DNA of 64,000 nt from Ktedonobacter racemifer DSM 44963 (GTDB lineage Bacteria; Chloroflexota; Ktedonobacteria; Ktedonobacterales; Ktedonobacteraceae), in contig NZ_ADVG01000005.1 of NCBI RefSeq assembly GCF_000178855.1, forward strand, positions 248,001 through 312,000, given 5' to 3'. The notes under the pieces are model-generated. The model searched no databases. It saw nothing but the letters and a program-made list of their open reading frames with translations, and was not told the DNA's origin. The position numbers were made by a program, and so were the translations under genes. The number at the start of each line of letters is the position of its first letter. Position 1 is the first letter of the stretch. Shown here piece after piece: positions 43,201 through 52,312 of this stretch.

Positions 43201-43815
43201 ATGAGCACTGCAATCACGCGCCTGGCGCGAGTTACTGGCCTTGTCGCCTCATTTCTGACGCTCCTCGTCGTACTGAGCGCCTGCTTCGAGGCCAGTAACG
43301 CAGTCAGCGCGCCACCGGTCTGGAAAAACCAGCACACCCAGCTTTTCTCTATGGACTATATGAGCGACTGGGATGTCTCAACCAAGGACCTCTACCTCGG
43401 GGCCAGCTCTCCCCAGCTCGAAATGCTCCAGGGGACGCTCTTCACACGTGTTGAGGACCCGGCAGCCTCACTCCACGTCTTGTATGCCACACGTCCAAAC
43501 AATACCGTATCCTCACGTGATCTCATGCTCAAGCTTTTCCTTGGCTCTTCACAACACCCTATGCAAGCCTCTAGCCTGAGTATCACCGCCCTCAACGGCG
43601 AACACTGGTACCAGGGGTCAATGGAGAAGCAGGTCAAGCAGAGCGACGGCTCAACCCTCGCGGTCAAAGAAACGGTACTCGGCATCGATCACGCCATTAG
43701 CGCCAATAAAACAGAACTCTATTTCATCATCTGCCAGGACACCACCAGCAGCTACGCAAAAACGTCCCACGACTATTTTGAGCGCATGGTGAAGTCCTTT
43801 CACTTCTCGTCCTAG
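43201..43815 (+). CDS. putative lipoprotein
   Basis: 204 aa with a signal sequence and lipobox L-V-V-L-S-A-C (Cys near residue 28). The rest is a mixed alpha/beta extracytoplasmic domain with a central W-Y-Q-G-S and a C-terminal S-H-D-Y-F-E-R-M-V-K-S-F-H-F. This resembles the PsbP/MOG1-like fold, but weakly. AAGGAGG precedes ATG 43201. It starts 33 bp after lacI and may be co-transcribed. Confidence 0.7.
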   Translation: MSTAITRLARVTGLVASFLTLLVVLSACFEASNAVSAPPVWKNQHTQLFSMDYMSDWDVSTKDLYLGASSPQLEMLQGTLFTRVEDPAASLHVLYATRPNNTVSSRDLMLKLFLGSSQHPMQASSLSITALNGEHWYQGSMEKQVKQSDGSTLAVKETVLGIDHAISANKTELYFIICQDTTSSYAKTSHDYFERMVKSFHFSS

Positions 43816-43956
43816 TTTACGAAGCCCGCTATCGGCATAAGCCAAATGTTCTTTCAACGGTATGCGCAGCAGAACGAATCAAGCGAGTGAGGCGATCCGG
43901 GGTCGGAGCTTCCAGATGCATGCACCGGAACCAAGCATAGGCTTCCTCGAGTGGCC

Positions 43957-44190
43957 TCATTCCTTCCATGGCGTCGGAGTCTCATACCCGAGTGCAGAGA
44001 GATATCCATAAAACGCAAAACGGCAAAACCAGGTTGCTATTTGTCTGGGAGTATAGCTCTTTTCGCTCTCCAACCACCAGACGATGGTGCCGATCAGGAC
44101 CTGTGAGAGTTGCATGACAGGCAGTTCCCGGGGCATAGTTGGATCGATCGGTTGCCTGGGTTCCACCTGGTGTTTCCACCGTCTCTCTTG
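43957..44190 (-). pseudogene. C-terminal remnant of a TetR-family regulator
   Basis: The minus strand gives E-L-P-V-M-Q-L-S-Q-V-L-I-G-T-I-V-W-W-L-E, then Y-T-P-R-Q-I-A-T-W-F-C-R-F and a stop. This resembles the last helices of TetR ligand-binding domains. No HTH or true start codon precedes it. The remainder of 43816-44446 holds no other gene, only a decayed family B hairpin. Confidence 0.5.
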
Positions 44191-44410
44191 CTCAAGCATG
44201 ATCTTTGGTCTCGCTGAGCTTCAGGCAAAGATCACACGCAAGGTCCCCGTTGTTCTGCTGGAACGCAAATGGGAATAAAATGCACCGCCAGTTTACGTGG
44301 ATAGGTCACCTTCACCAGCAGGCCCATTAAGGCTATAAGAACAACACCCCCCCAGCCACTAGGCCAGGGCGAACTGCCAGAAAAATACGCTCTTGTTTCA
44401 TTCACCCGTC

Positions 44411-44446
44411 GCCCAGCGTAGGCGCTACCGACGTACGCGCCTGGCG
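44411..44446. repeat. decayed family B inverted repeat
   Basis: GCCCAGCGTAGGCGC and TACCGACGTACGCGCCTGG carry the family B arm sequence (TACTGACGTACGCGCCTACG) with substitutions and a shortened partner. Confidence 0.5.
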
Positions 44447-45064
44447 TTATCCAGCCGAGAGGGAGACCCAGGCGGCCTCGGCCAGGGGTTCGCGCGCCTC
44501 CTGCATTTCGCTGGCAATGCGATCTCTGAGCCAGCGGCGCGCGAAATCACGGCTGGGGCCGATGACGAGCGGGAAGTATACGTGCTGGGGGAGGCACTTG
44601 ACCGCGCCCGCTTCGACAAAGGGAGCAAGCCATTGGAAGAATTGCGTGGGAAAGTTCTCCTCCGGCAGGACGGTTTTGGTTTTCTGACGTAGCACCTTGA
44701 CGTAGGCACCCAGGTATTCGGTATCGCCCGCCTGCATGACATATTGCCCTAAATCTGGATGCTGCTCATACCATCGCAGGTAAGCATAGACCAGACCAGT
44801 GATACCTTCACGGGGATCACTGGTAGCAAGAGCGGTAAAGAGTACATCGTGGAGGGACGTACGTCCCTCTAGGTAGAGCGCACGCGCCAGCATCTCTTTA
44901 TTCTCAAAGTGATGGTAGATGCTCCCCGTACTGGCTCCCGAGCGTTGGCGAATATCCTCCATCGTGGTCTCAGTAAAACCCTTTGTCAGGAAGAGGGGGA
45001 GCGCGGCACCAAGAATACTCTGCCGCCTGGACTCGGTCGTCGCGCTACGCTCTAAACTATCCAT
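44447..45064 (-). CDS. TetR-family transcriptional regulator
   Basis: About 205 aa. HTH: I-L-G-A-A-L-P-L-F-L-T-K-G-F-T-E-T-T-M-E-D-I-R-Q-R-S-G-A-S-T-G-S-I-Y-H-H-F-E-N-K. The ligand-binding domain follows. AAGGAGAT precedes ATG 45064, shorter than the open frame from 45103. It is divergent from the MFS exporter across a perfect palindrome, the common arrangement in which the drug substrate induces its own pump. Confidence 0.92.
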   Translation of the reverse strand: MDSLERSATTESRRQSILGAALPLFLTKGFTETTMEDIRQRSGASTGSIYHHFENKEMLARALYLEGRTSLHDVLFTALATSDPREGITGLVYAYLRWYEQHPDLGQYVMQAGDTEYLGAYVKVLRQKTKTVLPEENFPTQFFQWLAPFVEAGAVKCLPQHVYFPLVIGPSRDFARRWLRDRIASEMQEAREPLAEAAWVSLSAG

Positions 45065-45116
45065 CACACAAAATCTCCTTTTCTCTAACCTATCTGTGAG
45101 CACAATTATAGCATCC

Positions 45117-45164
45117 CCTTGACTAGAATGATATTCTAGTACTAGAATATCATTCTAGTCAAGG
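45117..45164. promoter_or_regulatory. perfect 48-bp palindromic TetR operator
   Basis: The 24-bp arms (45117-45140 and 45141-45164) each contain a smaller near-palindrome, CTAGAATGATATTCTAG and its mirror. It is centred between the tetR and MFS starts, so it probably offers two TetR dimer sites covering both promoters. Confidence 0.75.
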
Positions 45165-45226
45165 CAAGATACAACTTTATCAATGATAGGCGTTGTCAGC
45201 AACAACCCTTCTAGAAAGCGAAAGGC

Positions 45227-47002
45227 ATGGTGGCGCAACATAGTGCAAGGCAAGAGGAGAAACGGATTCCTCGCAGAAACAGGCCCGTTTCACCGCGCTA
45301 TAAGTGGATCGCGTTGACAAATACGACCCTGGGCGTACTTATGGCAACCATCGACTCAAGTATTGTCCTGATCTCGCTCCCGGTCATCTTCAAAGGCATT
45401 CATATTGATCCCCTGGCACCCGGTGAGACCGGCTACTTCCTCTGGATGCTGATGGGCTATATGGTCGTAACGGCCACGCTCCTGGTCACGTTCGGTCGCA
45501 TCTCCGACATGTTTGGGCGCGTCAGGTTTTATAACCTGGGTTTTCTTATCTTTACCATTGGCAGCATCTTGCTCTGGCTGACTCCAGGTACGGGGAATGC
45601 CGGGGCGTTGGAACTGATTCTCTTCCGCTTTGTGCAGGGGATTGGCGGGGGTTTTCTCCTCTCCAATAGCGCGGCGATCATTACCGACGCCTTTCCCGAG
45701 CACCAGCGTGGCTTTGCCCTAGGCATCAACCAGATTGCCGCCATTCTCGGCTCGGTCATCGGCCTGATCCTGGGCGGTATCCTGTCGTACTTTGACTGGC
45801 GTCTAGTCTTCCTGGTGAGCGTGCCTGTTGGCATCGTTGGTACGATCTGGGCCTATACCATGCTCCGCGAGACCGCGACGCCCCGCAAACGCCAGCGCAT
45901 CGACTGGTTGGGAAATATCACTTTCGCGGTTGGGGCGACGGTGCTCTTAATCGGTATTACCTATGGCATCGAGCCATATGGTGGTTCGCCAACGGGCTGG
46001 GGCAATCCCCTGGTGCTGGGCGCGCTCGTCCTGGGCGTGCTTCTGCTCGCGGCCTTCGTCTGGATCGAGTTGCGCGTCCCTGATCCCATGTTCCGCCTGG
46101 ACCTCTTTAAGATCCGCATGTTCGCGGCGGGGAACGCGAGTAGCTTCCTGGCGAGTATCGCGCGTGGTGGTTTGCAATTTATGCTTATCATCTGGCTGCA
46201 AGGCATCTGGCTGCCGCTGCATGGCTACGACTACGAGGTCGCGCCCCTCTGGGCCGGCATCTATATGATCCCGCTGATGATCGGCTTTCTCTTGATGGGA
46301 CCATTGAGCGGCTGGCTCTCGGATCGCTTTGGCGCACGCCCCTTCTCGACGCTGGGCATGCTCATTCAGGCTCTGGGCTTCTTCCTGCTGACCATTCTCC
46401 CGCTGAACTTTGACTACACCTGGTTCGCCTTGATCCTGTTTATGCTGGGCATTGGGCAGGGAATGTTCTCTTCGCCCAATACGTCGTCCATCATGGGCAG
46501 TGTGCCACGCGAGCAGCGCGGAGTGGCCTCTGGTATGCGCTCGACCTTCCAGAACTCAGGCTCTATCGTCAGTATCGGCATCTTCTTCAGCCTGATTATA
46601 CTGGGCCTGGCCTCCTCCCTACCGACGACGCTGCTGCGTGGCCTGACGGCGGCGGGCGTCCCGGCGAGCGTGGCGGACGGGATCGCACACCTGCCACCGA
46701 CCTCGGCACTCTTCGCTGCCTTCCTGGGCTATAACCCTATGGCGCGACTGGTGTCAGGAAAGGTACTTAACTCCCTGCCTGCCGCCGATAAAGCCAACCT
46801 GCTGGGCCATTCCTTCTTCCCGAACCTGATCTCGTTGCCGTTCGCGGTTGGCCTGCATAGCGTCTTCTACCTGTCAGCCGCCATGTGCCTGGTCGCGGCC
46901 CTTGCCTCCGTGCTACGCGGCAAGCAACAACTTGCCCGCCCGGTCGAACTAAGCGAAGAAAAAGTAGAGGCCACCATACACGCCACAGCAGACGCAGACT
47001 AA
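45227..47002 (+). CDS. MFS multidrug exporter, DHA2 (14-TM) type
   Basis: 591 aa with about fourteen TM segments. Family motifs: N-T-T-L-G-V-L-M-A-T-I-D-S-S-I-V in TM1, G-R-I-S-D-M-F-G-R-V-R motif A, and Q-G-I-G-G-G-F-L-L-S-N-S-A-A with motif C later (G-L-I-L-G-G-I-L). These H+-coupled pumps export lipophilic drugs. Control by the divergent TetR is likely. The isochorismatase-fold gene follows 17 bp later and may be in the same transcript. Confidence 0.92.
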   Translation: MVAQHSARQEEKRIPRRNRPVSPRYKWIALTNTTLGVLMATIDSSIVLISLPVIFKGIHIDPLAPGETGYFLWMLMGYMVVTATLLVTFGRISDMFGRVRFYNLGFLIFTIGSILLWLTPGTGNAGALELILFRFVQGIGGGFLLSNSAAIITDAFPEHQRGFALGINQIAAILGSVIGLILGGILSYFDWRLVFLVSVPVGIVGTIWAYTMLRETATPRKRQRIDWLGNITFAVGATVLLIGITYGIEPYGGSPTGWGNPLVLGALVLGVLLLAAFVWIELRVPDPMFRLDLFKIRMFAAGNASSFLASIARGGLQFMLIIWLQGIWLPLHGYDYEVAPLWAGIYMIPLMIGFLLMGPLSGWLSDRFGARPFSTLGMLIQALGFFLLTILPLNFDYTWFALILFMLGIGQGMFSSPNTSSIMGSVPREQRGVASGMRSTFQNSGSIVSIGIFFSLIILGLASSLPTTLLRGLTAAGVPASVADGIAHLPPTSALFAAFLGYNPMARLVSGKVLNSLPAADKANLLGHSFFPNLISLPFAVGLHSVFYLSAAMCLVAALASVLRGKQQLARPVELSEEKVEATIHATADAD

Positions 47003-47019
47003 AAAAGAAAGAGAAAAAC

Positions 47020-47601
47020 ATGACAAACGTAACGCTAAAAGATGAAAAAACCGCCCTCCTGATCATGGACTATCAGAATGACATTCTGGCCAACATGGGC
47101 GAGAAGAAGTCCCCCCTCCTTGACCGGGCGACAGGCGTGCTGCAAGCGGCACGCGAGGCCCATCTACCAGTCATCCACGTGGTTGTCCGCTTCCGCGCGG
47201 GCTATCCCGAGGCCAGCCCGCGCAATCGCAGCTTCTCGGCTATCCGCCAGACGGGCCGCCTGCTCGAAGGCACTCCTGGCGCGGAGATTCATGAGCGGGT
47301 CGCTCCCCTCTCTGGAGAGAGCGTCGTCACCAAGCGGCGGGTAGGAGCGTTTAGCACTACAGACCTCGAAGTCATTCTACGCTCGCAGGGCATCACGAAA
47401 CTGGTCTTGATGGGCGTCTCTACAAGCGGCGTCGTTCTCTCGACCGTGCGCTGGGCCGCCGACATGGACTACGAACTGGTCGTAGTCGAAGACTGCTGTG
47501 CCGATGGAGATGAAGAGGTTCATCGCGTCCTGACCCAGAAGGTGTTTCCCCGCCAGGCCAGCGTCATCTCCTCCCAGGAGGTGCTCGCAGCCCTGAAGTA
47601 G
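47020..47601 (+). CDS. isochorismatase-fold protein lacking the catalytic cysteine
   Basis: 193 aa. The family strands and catalytic Asp (L-L-I-M-D-Y-Q-N-D) and Lys (V-T-K-R-R-V-G-A-F-S) are present. At the nucleophile position the sequence reads G-V-S-T-S-G-V-V-L-S-T, with Gly where hydrolases have Cys. True isochorismatases also lack this Cys, whereas nicotinamidase-like hydrolases need it, so the protein may act on an enol ether or may bind only. It follows the MFS gene closely, suggesting a linked role in handling an exported compound. Confidence 0.8.
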   Translation: MTNVTLKDEKTALLIMDYQNDILANMGEKKSPLLDRATGVLQAAREAHLPVIHVVVRFRAGYPEASPRNRSFSAIRQTGRLLEGTPGAEIHERVAPLSGESVVTKRRVGAFSTTDLEVILRSQGITKLVLMGVSTSGVVLSTVRWAADMDYELVVVEDCCADGDEEVHRVLTQKVFPRQASVISSQEVLAALK

Positions 47602-47615
47602 AGATGATGCGCTCG

Positions 47616-47721
47616 CTACTGACGTACGCGCCTACACTTTGTTGCCTGGTAGACGGACAGGTTGCCCATCCGTTGGGGGGAACAAAGAGATATCCACCAG
47701 CGTAGGCGCGTACGTCAGTAG
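47616..47721. repeat. inverted repeat, family B, with 66-bp spacer
   Basis: CTACTGACGTACGCGCCTAC (47616-47635) and its exact reverse complement (47702-47721). The arm sequence matches that at 33724, 14 kb away. Confidence 0.85.
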
Positions 47722-47841
47722 TGCACGGCCATTGACTTACATACGCGCCACCTCTTTGGCCAATTTCTCCGACCGTGCCACGTTTTGATGGCCTCATCCG
47801 ATATGCTCTATGAGATCTCAAATGAACGAGAGGGGCATATT

Positions 47842-48384
47842 ATGCACCAGGGCCATACCACTGAAGAACAGAGCGATATACACATAGCGCTCTATGATCG
47901 CCATATCTCCGCGCTCCTGCCCTACCTGGCCCGGCTTATGACGAGCCACCAGGATGTCGAAAATGTACTTTTTGACGTCTTTGCCGCAGCCCTGACAAGC
48001 CAGGCCTTCACGCGTCTCACCCATGAACAGCAAAGAGCCTGGCTCTACCGCGTCGCACGCAATAAAGCCATCGATCACTATCGCCATCACACCGCCCTGA
48101 CAATTGTCCCCCTGGATGAGACGCGGGACAGCCAGGACGAGGAGCCAACGCCCGAACAGCGCTTCCTGCGCCAGGAGCGATATACCTTCCTGCGCGAGGC
48201 CATTGCGCAGCTCACTCCCCTCCAACAACAACTCATCCATCTACGCTATCAAGAGAATCTGCGCCTGGTCGAGATCGCGACCCACTTACAGAAACCAGAT
48301 GGGACGGTGCGCAAGATGCTGGCGCGCACTCTCAAGCAGCTACGAACACTCTACGAACGCCAGGAGAAAGGAGGCAGACCATGA
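47842..48384 (+). CDS. ECF-type RNA polymerase sigma factor
   Basis: About 180 aa. Region 2 (D-V-E-N-V-L-F-D-V-F-A-A-A-L, A-W-L-Y-R-V-A-R-N-K-A-I-D-H-Y-R) and region 4 (L-T-P-L-Q-Q-Q-L-I-H-L-R-Y-Q-E-N-L-R-L-V-E-I-A, G-T-V-R-K-M-L-A-R-T-L) are clear. GAGAGGGG precedes ATG 47842. Its stop overlaps the next ATG (ATGA), so sigma and membrane protein are translationally coupled, the usual sign of a sigma and its controller. Confidence 0.9.
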   Translation: MHQGHTTEEQSDIHIALYDRHISALLPYLARLMTSHQDVENVLFDVFAAALTSQAFTRLTHEQQRAWLYRVARNKAIDHYRHHTALTIVPLDETRDSQDEEPTPEQRFLRQERYTFLREAIAQLTPLQQQLIHLRYQENLRLVEIATHLQKPDGTVRKMLARTLKQLRTLYERQEKGGRP

Positions 48385-49478
48385 AGCCATTTGAGGACAT
48401 CCTGCCAGAAGAAGAGGGGAACGACCTTGTAGGCCTGCTCCAAGAAGAACACCCCACACCTCTCGATCTCACGCCCACCGAGCAGGAACAGATCACCCAG
48501 CAGGTACGCGAGCGCCTGCTACAAACATCGCCTGATACCCTTCCGGACAAGGAATATGAGTCAGGCCAGATCCTCATGGCTCCTGTTTCACAGCCACCGG
48601 CCACGCGCCGCCAGCGCCTCGTGCGACTAGCCAGCAGCCTTGTCGCAGTCCTGGTAGTGGGTGTGATTATTACGTCTACGTTCTTGCTCTTCGTCCCGCA
48701 AAAAATAATTGTGAGTGGCCCAGCAATTGGCCCTGTTAGAGCACCCGGCACCACATCTGCCCAGGCTGGCGGCTTCGAGATGACGCTTGGCATCACCCCT
48801 GGCCCCTACTTTATCAGCGAGATGCTTGAGGTTAACATCAAGCTCACCAATCACACTTCAAAGACGCACAGGGTTGGCGTCCCTTTCGGCAATGGCTGCG
48901 GTTATGCCCCCGGCCTTAACATAAAGGAGGACTTGAAGCCTGCCTTTGAACTTCCAGCAATGGATCATAAGTGTCCAGCGGGAGCCGGACAGCATTTTCA
49001 AATTGCGCCTGGGCAAACGTTAAGTGCGCATAAATACTTCGTCTTACAGTGGAGCGGCACCATTACCCTGACAAGCTATGTAGAGTTTGACGCTAACGAT
49101 AGTCGCCTGGCTCGACCTACTCAAAACCCTCTAGATGGACATTGGCCGACGATACACATTCAAGTCGCTTCTCAAATTCCACAGGATCGACAGCTTACCC
49201 TTCAAGTCGCAGCCCCGCGTATAGCCGTTGATGCCCCAGCCCCTGCTCGAACCCACCTGCAATACCTCTACGATAAACTGTGTACCAATGGGACAAGTGA
49301 ACAGACTGTGCCTGGTCCCATACCAGACAGCGATTTTACCGGCAACTTTGGCTGGGAAACGCTACCTGGTACAACGCTTAACCTTCCCGGCTGCTCAATG
49401 AAACACATTACCTGGGACTATGCCATCGGCGCTCCCGGCTACGCCGTCGCCTTCGGCAAGGCAAAGTCAGATGCTTAG
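48381..49478 (+). CDS. membrane protein coupled to the sigma factor, putative anti-sigma factor
   Basis: 365 aa. A cytoplasmic N-terminal region of about 85 aa rich in Glu/Gln is followed by one TM helix (about 88-110, L-V-A-V-L-V-V-G-V-I-I-T-S-T-F-L-L-F-V). A large extracytoplasmic part of beta character carries several Cys. No zinc-binding anti-sigma motif (H-x3-C-x2-C) is visible, so the role as anti-sigma is inferred from the 4-bp overlap and topology. The stop overlaps the stop of the opposing ArsR gene by 4 bp. Confidence 0.65.
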   Translation: MKPFEDILPEEEGNDLVGLLQEEHPTPLDLTPTEQEQITQQVRERLLQTSPDTLPDKEYESGQILMAPVSQPPATRRQRLVRLASSLVAVLVVGVIITSTFLLFVPQKIIVSGPAIGPVRAPGTTSAQAGGFEMTLGITPGPYFISEMLEVNIKLTNHTSKTHRVGVPFGNGCGYAPGLNIKEDLKPAFELPAMDHKCPAGAGQHFQIAPGQTLSAHKYFVLQWSGTITLTSYVEFDANDSRLARPTQNPLDGHWPTIHIQVASQIPQDRQLTLQVAAPRIAVDAPAPARTHLQYLYDKLCTNGTSEQTVPGPIPDSDFTGNFGWETLPGTTLNLPGCSMKHITWDYAIGAPGYAVAFGKAKSDA

Positions 49479-50464
49479 AACAACCTCTCTAATCCACGAG
49501 TAATCTCGGCCAGCGGTTCGCGCTGACTCTGGTACAGCACGTAGTAGCTGGAGCGTTCCGGGCGCACAAAGCCCGCGTCCTGCAAGAGCTTCAGGTGCTT
49601 TGAGATACCAGCCTCGGTCAGGTTCAGAATGCCAGCAAGTTCACGCGTGGAGCGCGGGCGCTGGCTGAGCAATTGCAGGATTTGCAGGCGCGTCATATCG
49701 CCTGCCGCGCGCAGCAACTTGAGGAGGCGCTCCGGTGGCACTGGCGCGCTCCCCTCCTCCTGAAACTGCTGGATTGAGTAGACAAGGGCGACCAGCATAT
49801 CCTCTTCAAACATGATGTGCAGCCGTGGCCAGACATAAGCCGAGGGGACAAGGAAAAGCTGCTCACCAATGCGCCTCTCCTCGTGCCTCTGCGAGGGATA
49901 GCGCATTGTGATGTTCCCTTCCTGCCGGGACACATTCAGCTGGGGTGCCAGCGAGTCAAGCACTTCAAATGGCCCCTGCTCAAAGAGAATTTGCCCTCGC
50001 TGCTGAATATCGCGCAAAAGCTGTTCCTCCAGTTGGGGCCACTCGGGCGAGATACACACCTCCCAATACCAGGCGAGAAAGCGCAGAAACCGCTTGTGGC
50101 TCTGCTCCGGATTTGTCAACAGCCCCTCAATCATCGCCAGGGATGCGGGGTACATCTCTTGCGTCCGCGCCAGCACGTGCCGCTGCAACTCCTGCGACTG
50201 GCTTACCCGCGCAAATGTGTATTCACCCTCGCCTTCAGATCCCCTCATAATGGTTTGCGTCAGGATGAGTTCGGCATACTTCTTAGGGGCCAGGTCCTGC
50301 GTTACGCGAAACTCTTCTTCAAACGTTGGAAAAGCCTCCGTGAGACGCAATGGTCCCGCGAAGATATCGGGAATCGTCGCCGCAAAAATAATACTGAAGG
50401 CAGACGCCTCAGCCTTTAAAGCCGGAGGCATCTGCTGGCGCATACGCAGAACCCAGGGCAGGTG

Positions 50465-51890
50465 TGATAAACGTTTCCAAGGAATCATGCCAGATATTGA
50501 CAACTGGAGATATCTCTGGTAGAGTTTCATTAGAAAGAATGTTCTTGCATGAAACGCCAAGAGAGGTTCACCGACACGAAGGACGTGTTGTCGGAATGGA
50601 AGGAGGCACCAGGTGCAGTTGGTCGAACGACATCTCATTCGTCATCAGGATGCACGCTTTGCCGTCATTGATCAAGCAGCCTTTGCCTCCAAGAACCTCT
50701 ATAACCAGGCCAATTACCAGATCCGACAAGCCTTCATTCACGAGGGAACCTACCTGCCCTACGCTGCCATCTTCCATCGCTTGAAACACCACGAGGCCTA
50801 TTGTGCCCTCCCGCGCAAAGTCAGTAATGCCATCCTCATTCAGCTCCACCACAACTGGGTCAGCTTTTTTGATGGGATGGAGGCTTAACGCGAAGACCCC
50901 TCTCCCTTCACGGGACGCCCCAAGATCCCTGGCTATCAAGATAAGACCAAGGGCCGTTTCCTGCTCATCTACGAGAAAAAAGCCCTGGGCAAGAGGGTAT
51001 TCAAGCGCACAGGCAAGCTGGTCCCATCAGGACTTCCCATTGAGATAGCAACTCAGATCACCTGGGAAGCCATCCGGCAGGTTCGCATCGTTCCACGCGC
51101 TGATGGCTACATGCTGGAGGTCGTCTATGAGCAGGAGATCCAACCAGCTGCGGGTTGACCGCAGCTTCGGGCAGCCGTGGATGTGGGTGTCAACGTGCTC
51201 GCAGCCATCACCAGCGACAAACCTGGTTTTGTGCCTCGTCTGGTGAGTGGCAAACCCCTCAAAAGCCTGAATCAGTCCTACAACAAACAGCGCGCCAAGC
51301 AGCAGCAACGCCTCGCGCATGAGAACCGATACACCTCGCGCCAGTTGGATCGTGTGACGACGAAGCGCAATCGCCGTGTGGATGCGTATCTGCACACGGC
51401 CAGCCGTCGGATCATTGATCTCTTGGTGGGCGAAGGCATCGGAACGCTGGTGATTGGCAAGAATCCCTTGTGGAAACAAGAGGTGACCATGGGACGCAGG
51501 AACAACCAGCAGTTTGTGCAGCTTCCCATGCCCGTTTCATTGAGCAGTTGACCTACAAAGCGCACCTGGTTGGGATCAGGGTCATCCTTCAAGAAGAAAG
51601 CTACACCAGCAAGGCCAGTTTTCTGGACGACGACCCCATCCCAACCTATGAAGCCAACACGGCTGAGAAGCCAGTGTTCTCAGGCAAGCGTGTGGCTCGC
51701 AGTTGGTATCGTGCCAGGGATGGACGCCTCATTCATGCAGATATCAACGGATCCTACAACATCTTACGCAAAAGTAACTCCGACCCTTTGCAAGTGGGGC
51801 GAGGAGTAGCGGGAGCCGCAGTTCTCCCCAGACGGCTAGCCGTCTGAACGGATGACCTCTAGGCATAGTGGTCATCATTTTAAGATACTG
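50465..51890 (+). mobile_element. decayed TnpB-only element inserted in the ArsR gene, 1426 bp
   Basis: Boundaries come from the exact restoration of the host frame: host GGCAGGTG joins TAATGGATG. No target duplication is present, as expected for IS605/IS607-type single-strand or resolvase insertion. A CAGACGGCTAGCCGTCTG palindrome (51829-51846) lies near the right end, where omega-RNA normally forms. Confidence 0.8.
50613..51847 (+). pseudogene. tnpB pseudogene
   Basis: Four pieces in two frames: residues from M-Q-L-V-E-R-H-L-I-R-H to a TAA at 50886; then G-R-P-K-I-P-G-Y to a stop near 51158; then A-A-V-D-V-G-V-N-V-L-A-A-I (RuvC I) up to a frameshift near 51535; then S-Y-T-S-K-A-S-F-L-D and H-A-D-I-N-G-S-Y-N-I-L (RuvC III). 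Two stops and one shift make it non-functional. It belongs to a TnpB group without an evident zinc finger. Confidence 0.85.
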
Positions 51891-52141
51891 TAATGGATGC
51901 TGCTGACTCCGGTTCAAGACACGCAGGCTACGCACCGTTTCATGCAATGGGGAGTAACTAAAAGCCAGCCGCTCGGCAGGCAAAGCGCCTAGAGACATAA
52001 CAAGCGTCATTCTTCGCCACTCTCCAATTCGCTTTGATTAACTCATTAGCTAAAAAGTTGTAATGTGTATGAGTCTACCTTATCCTATGAGTGAAGGCAA
52101 GGACTTTCATGGGAATGGCTTCTCGCCACTGCGTGGCTCCC

Positions 52142-52198
52142 AGGTTGTGTGGGTATGGTGCGCTGGGCTTTGCCCAGCGCACCATACCCACACAACCT
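52142..52198. repeat. 27-bp-arm perfect inverted repeat
   Basis: Arms 52142-52168 and 52172-52198 with a TTT loop, upstream of the S41 peptidase gene and downstream of nothing on the same strand but the pseudogene. A further C- and G-rich repeat (CCCCCGCTTGTCCCCG and GGGGGAATGGGGG) follows at 52230-52275. Confidence 0.85.
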
Positions 52199-52312
52199 CT
52201 CGTCCCATGATATGTAGACGCGTGCGCTTGCCCCCGCTTGTCCCCGCTTGTCCCCGAATGGGGGAATGGGGGAATGGAGGTTAGCAGCGTCGTTGGATAA
52301 AGGATGGAATCT

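Larger units (their letters stand above)
49475..52010 (-). pseudogene. ArsR-family (DUF5937) regulator split by a TnpB element
   Basis: The N-terminal 40 codons are at 52010-51891 (L-P-A-E-R-L-A-F-S-Y-S-P-L-H-E-T-V-R-S-L) and the rest at 50464-49475 (L-P-W-V-L-R-M-R-Q-Q-M-P-P onward). The C-terminus carries the winged helix R-S-T-R-E-L-A-G-I-L-N-L-T-E-A-G-I-S-K-H-L. Deleting 50465-51890 joins CAT CCA TTA to CAC CTG CCC, giving Q-Q-H-P-L-H-L-P-W and a continuous 369-aa protein. The long open frame that starts at about 50530 is a chimera beginning inside the element. A shortened protein could still be made from it, with its HTH intact. Confidence 0.88.

Noticed and set aside
49475..50638. 387-aa ArsR regulator as a normal intact gene
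   Set aside because: Its first residues come from the TnpB element; the true N-terminus lies at 51891-52010.
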